Positions 5,867 through 5,904 of a stretch of 5,904 bases of DNA are shown here, in pieces. The DNA is from an uncultured Thermoanaerobacterales bacterium. Its GTDB lineage: Bacteria; Bacillota; Clostridia; Christensenellales; UBA1242. Location of the stretch: the NCBI GenBank assembly GCA_900557695.1, contig USTP01000066.1, positions 1 through 5,904 on the forward strand, written 5' to 3'. The notes under the pieces were generated by a model. The model saw only the letters and a list, made by a program, of their open reading frames with translations, searched no databases and was not told the DNA's origin. Position 1 is the first letter of the stretch, and each line of letters begins with the position of its first letter. The translations under genes and the position numbers were made by a program.

Positions 5867-5904
5867 CTGTCTCTTATACACATCTGACGCTGCCGACGAT
5901 CTTA
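5867..5904 (-). other. Illumina Nextera i5-side adapter (not genomic)
   Basis: Bases 5867-5885 are the reverse complement of the 19-bp Tn5 mosaic end (CTGTCTCTTATACACATCT). Bases 5886-5899 (GACGCTGCCGACGA) are the Nextera read-1 tail. The last five bases, TCTTA, fall where the i5 index begins; from memory they fit the reverse complement of index S517. On the minus strand a GTG inside the mosaic end makes a false N-terminus MYKRQ fused to recJ. Confidence 0.99.

Noticed and set aside
1..5904. Search by eye for CRISPR arrays, insertion sequences, tRNA/rRNA genes, phage or defence genes
   Set aside because: No direct-repeat array, transposase, RNA gene or defence motif is visible; the mosaic-end inverted repeats at the two ends are library adapters and not a transposon.

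Overview
This 5.9-kb window looks like one assembled contig (or one tagmented fragment) from an AT-rich, low-GC Gram-positive type bacterium, probably an uncultured Firmicutes/Mollicutes-like or Clostridia-like gut lineage. The grounds are the AT-rich codons, strong AGGAGG-type ribosome binding sites, a single bifunctional Rel, and the recJ-rel neighbourhood. TGG encodes Trp in rel and the real genes stop with TAA or TAG, so nothing suggests a recoded UGA. The lineage assignment is inference. Both ends are not genomic: bases 1-47 and 5867-5904 are Illumina Nextera adapters with index bases, so the biological insert is 48-5866.

Layout from left to right. At 49-204 (+) lies the 3' tail of an unrecognised gene, ending in a hairpin terminator (203-230) that also serves the convergent pnp. 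All remaining genes are on the minus strand. In transcription order they are: the 3' part of recJ (5866-4985, 5' end missing); rel, the (p)ppGpp synthetase/hydrolase (4980-2896), only 4 nt after recJ; a 246-nt intergenic region with an AT-rich dyad, a good sigma-A-type promoter and a structured leader; rpsO, ribosomal protein S15 (2649-2386); and pnp, polynucleotide phosphorylase (2338-251), 47 nt after rpsO across a hairpin.

Functionally this is a core housekeeping region: recombination/repair nuclease, stringent-response alarmone enzyme, a ribosomal protein and an RNA-decay enzyme. recJ and rel are surely co-transcribed, and rpsO and pnp form the classical pair. I see no new enzyme system. 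The most interesting non-coding structure is the rpsO leader. It contains mutually exclusive pairings, including an H-type pseudoknot that would bury the rpsO Shine-Dalgarno sequence, similar in logic to S15 autoregulation known in other bacteria. The most important technical point is the untrimmed adapters, which create false protein N-termini at both ends.
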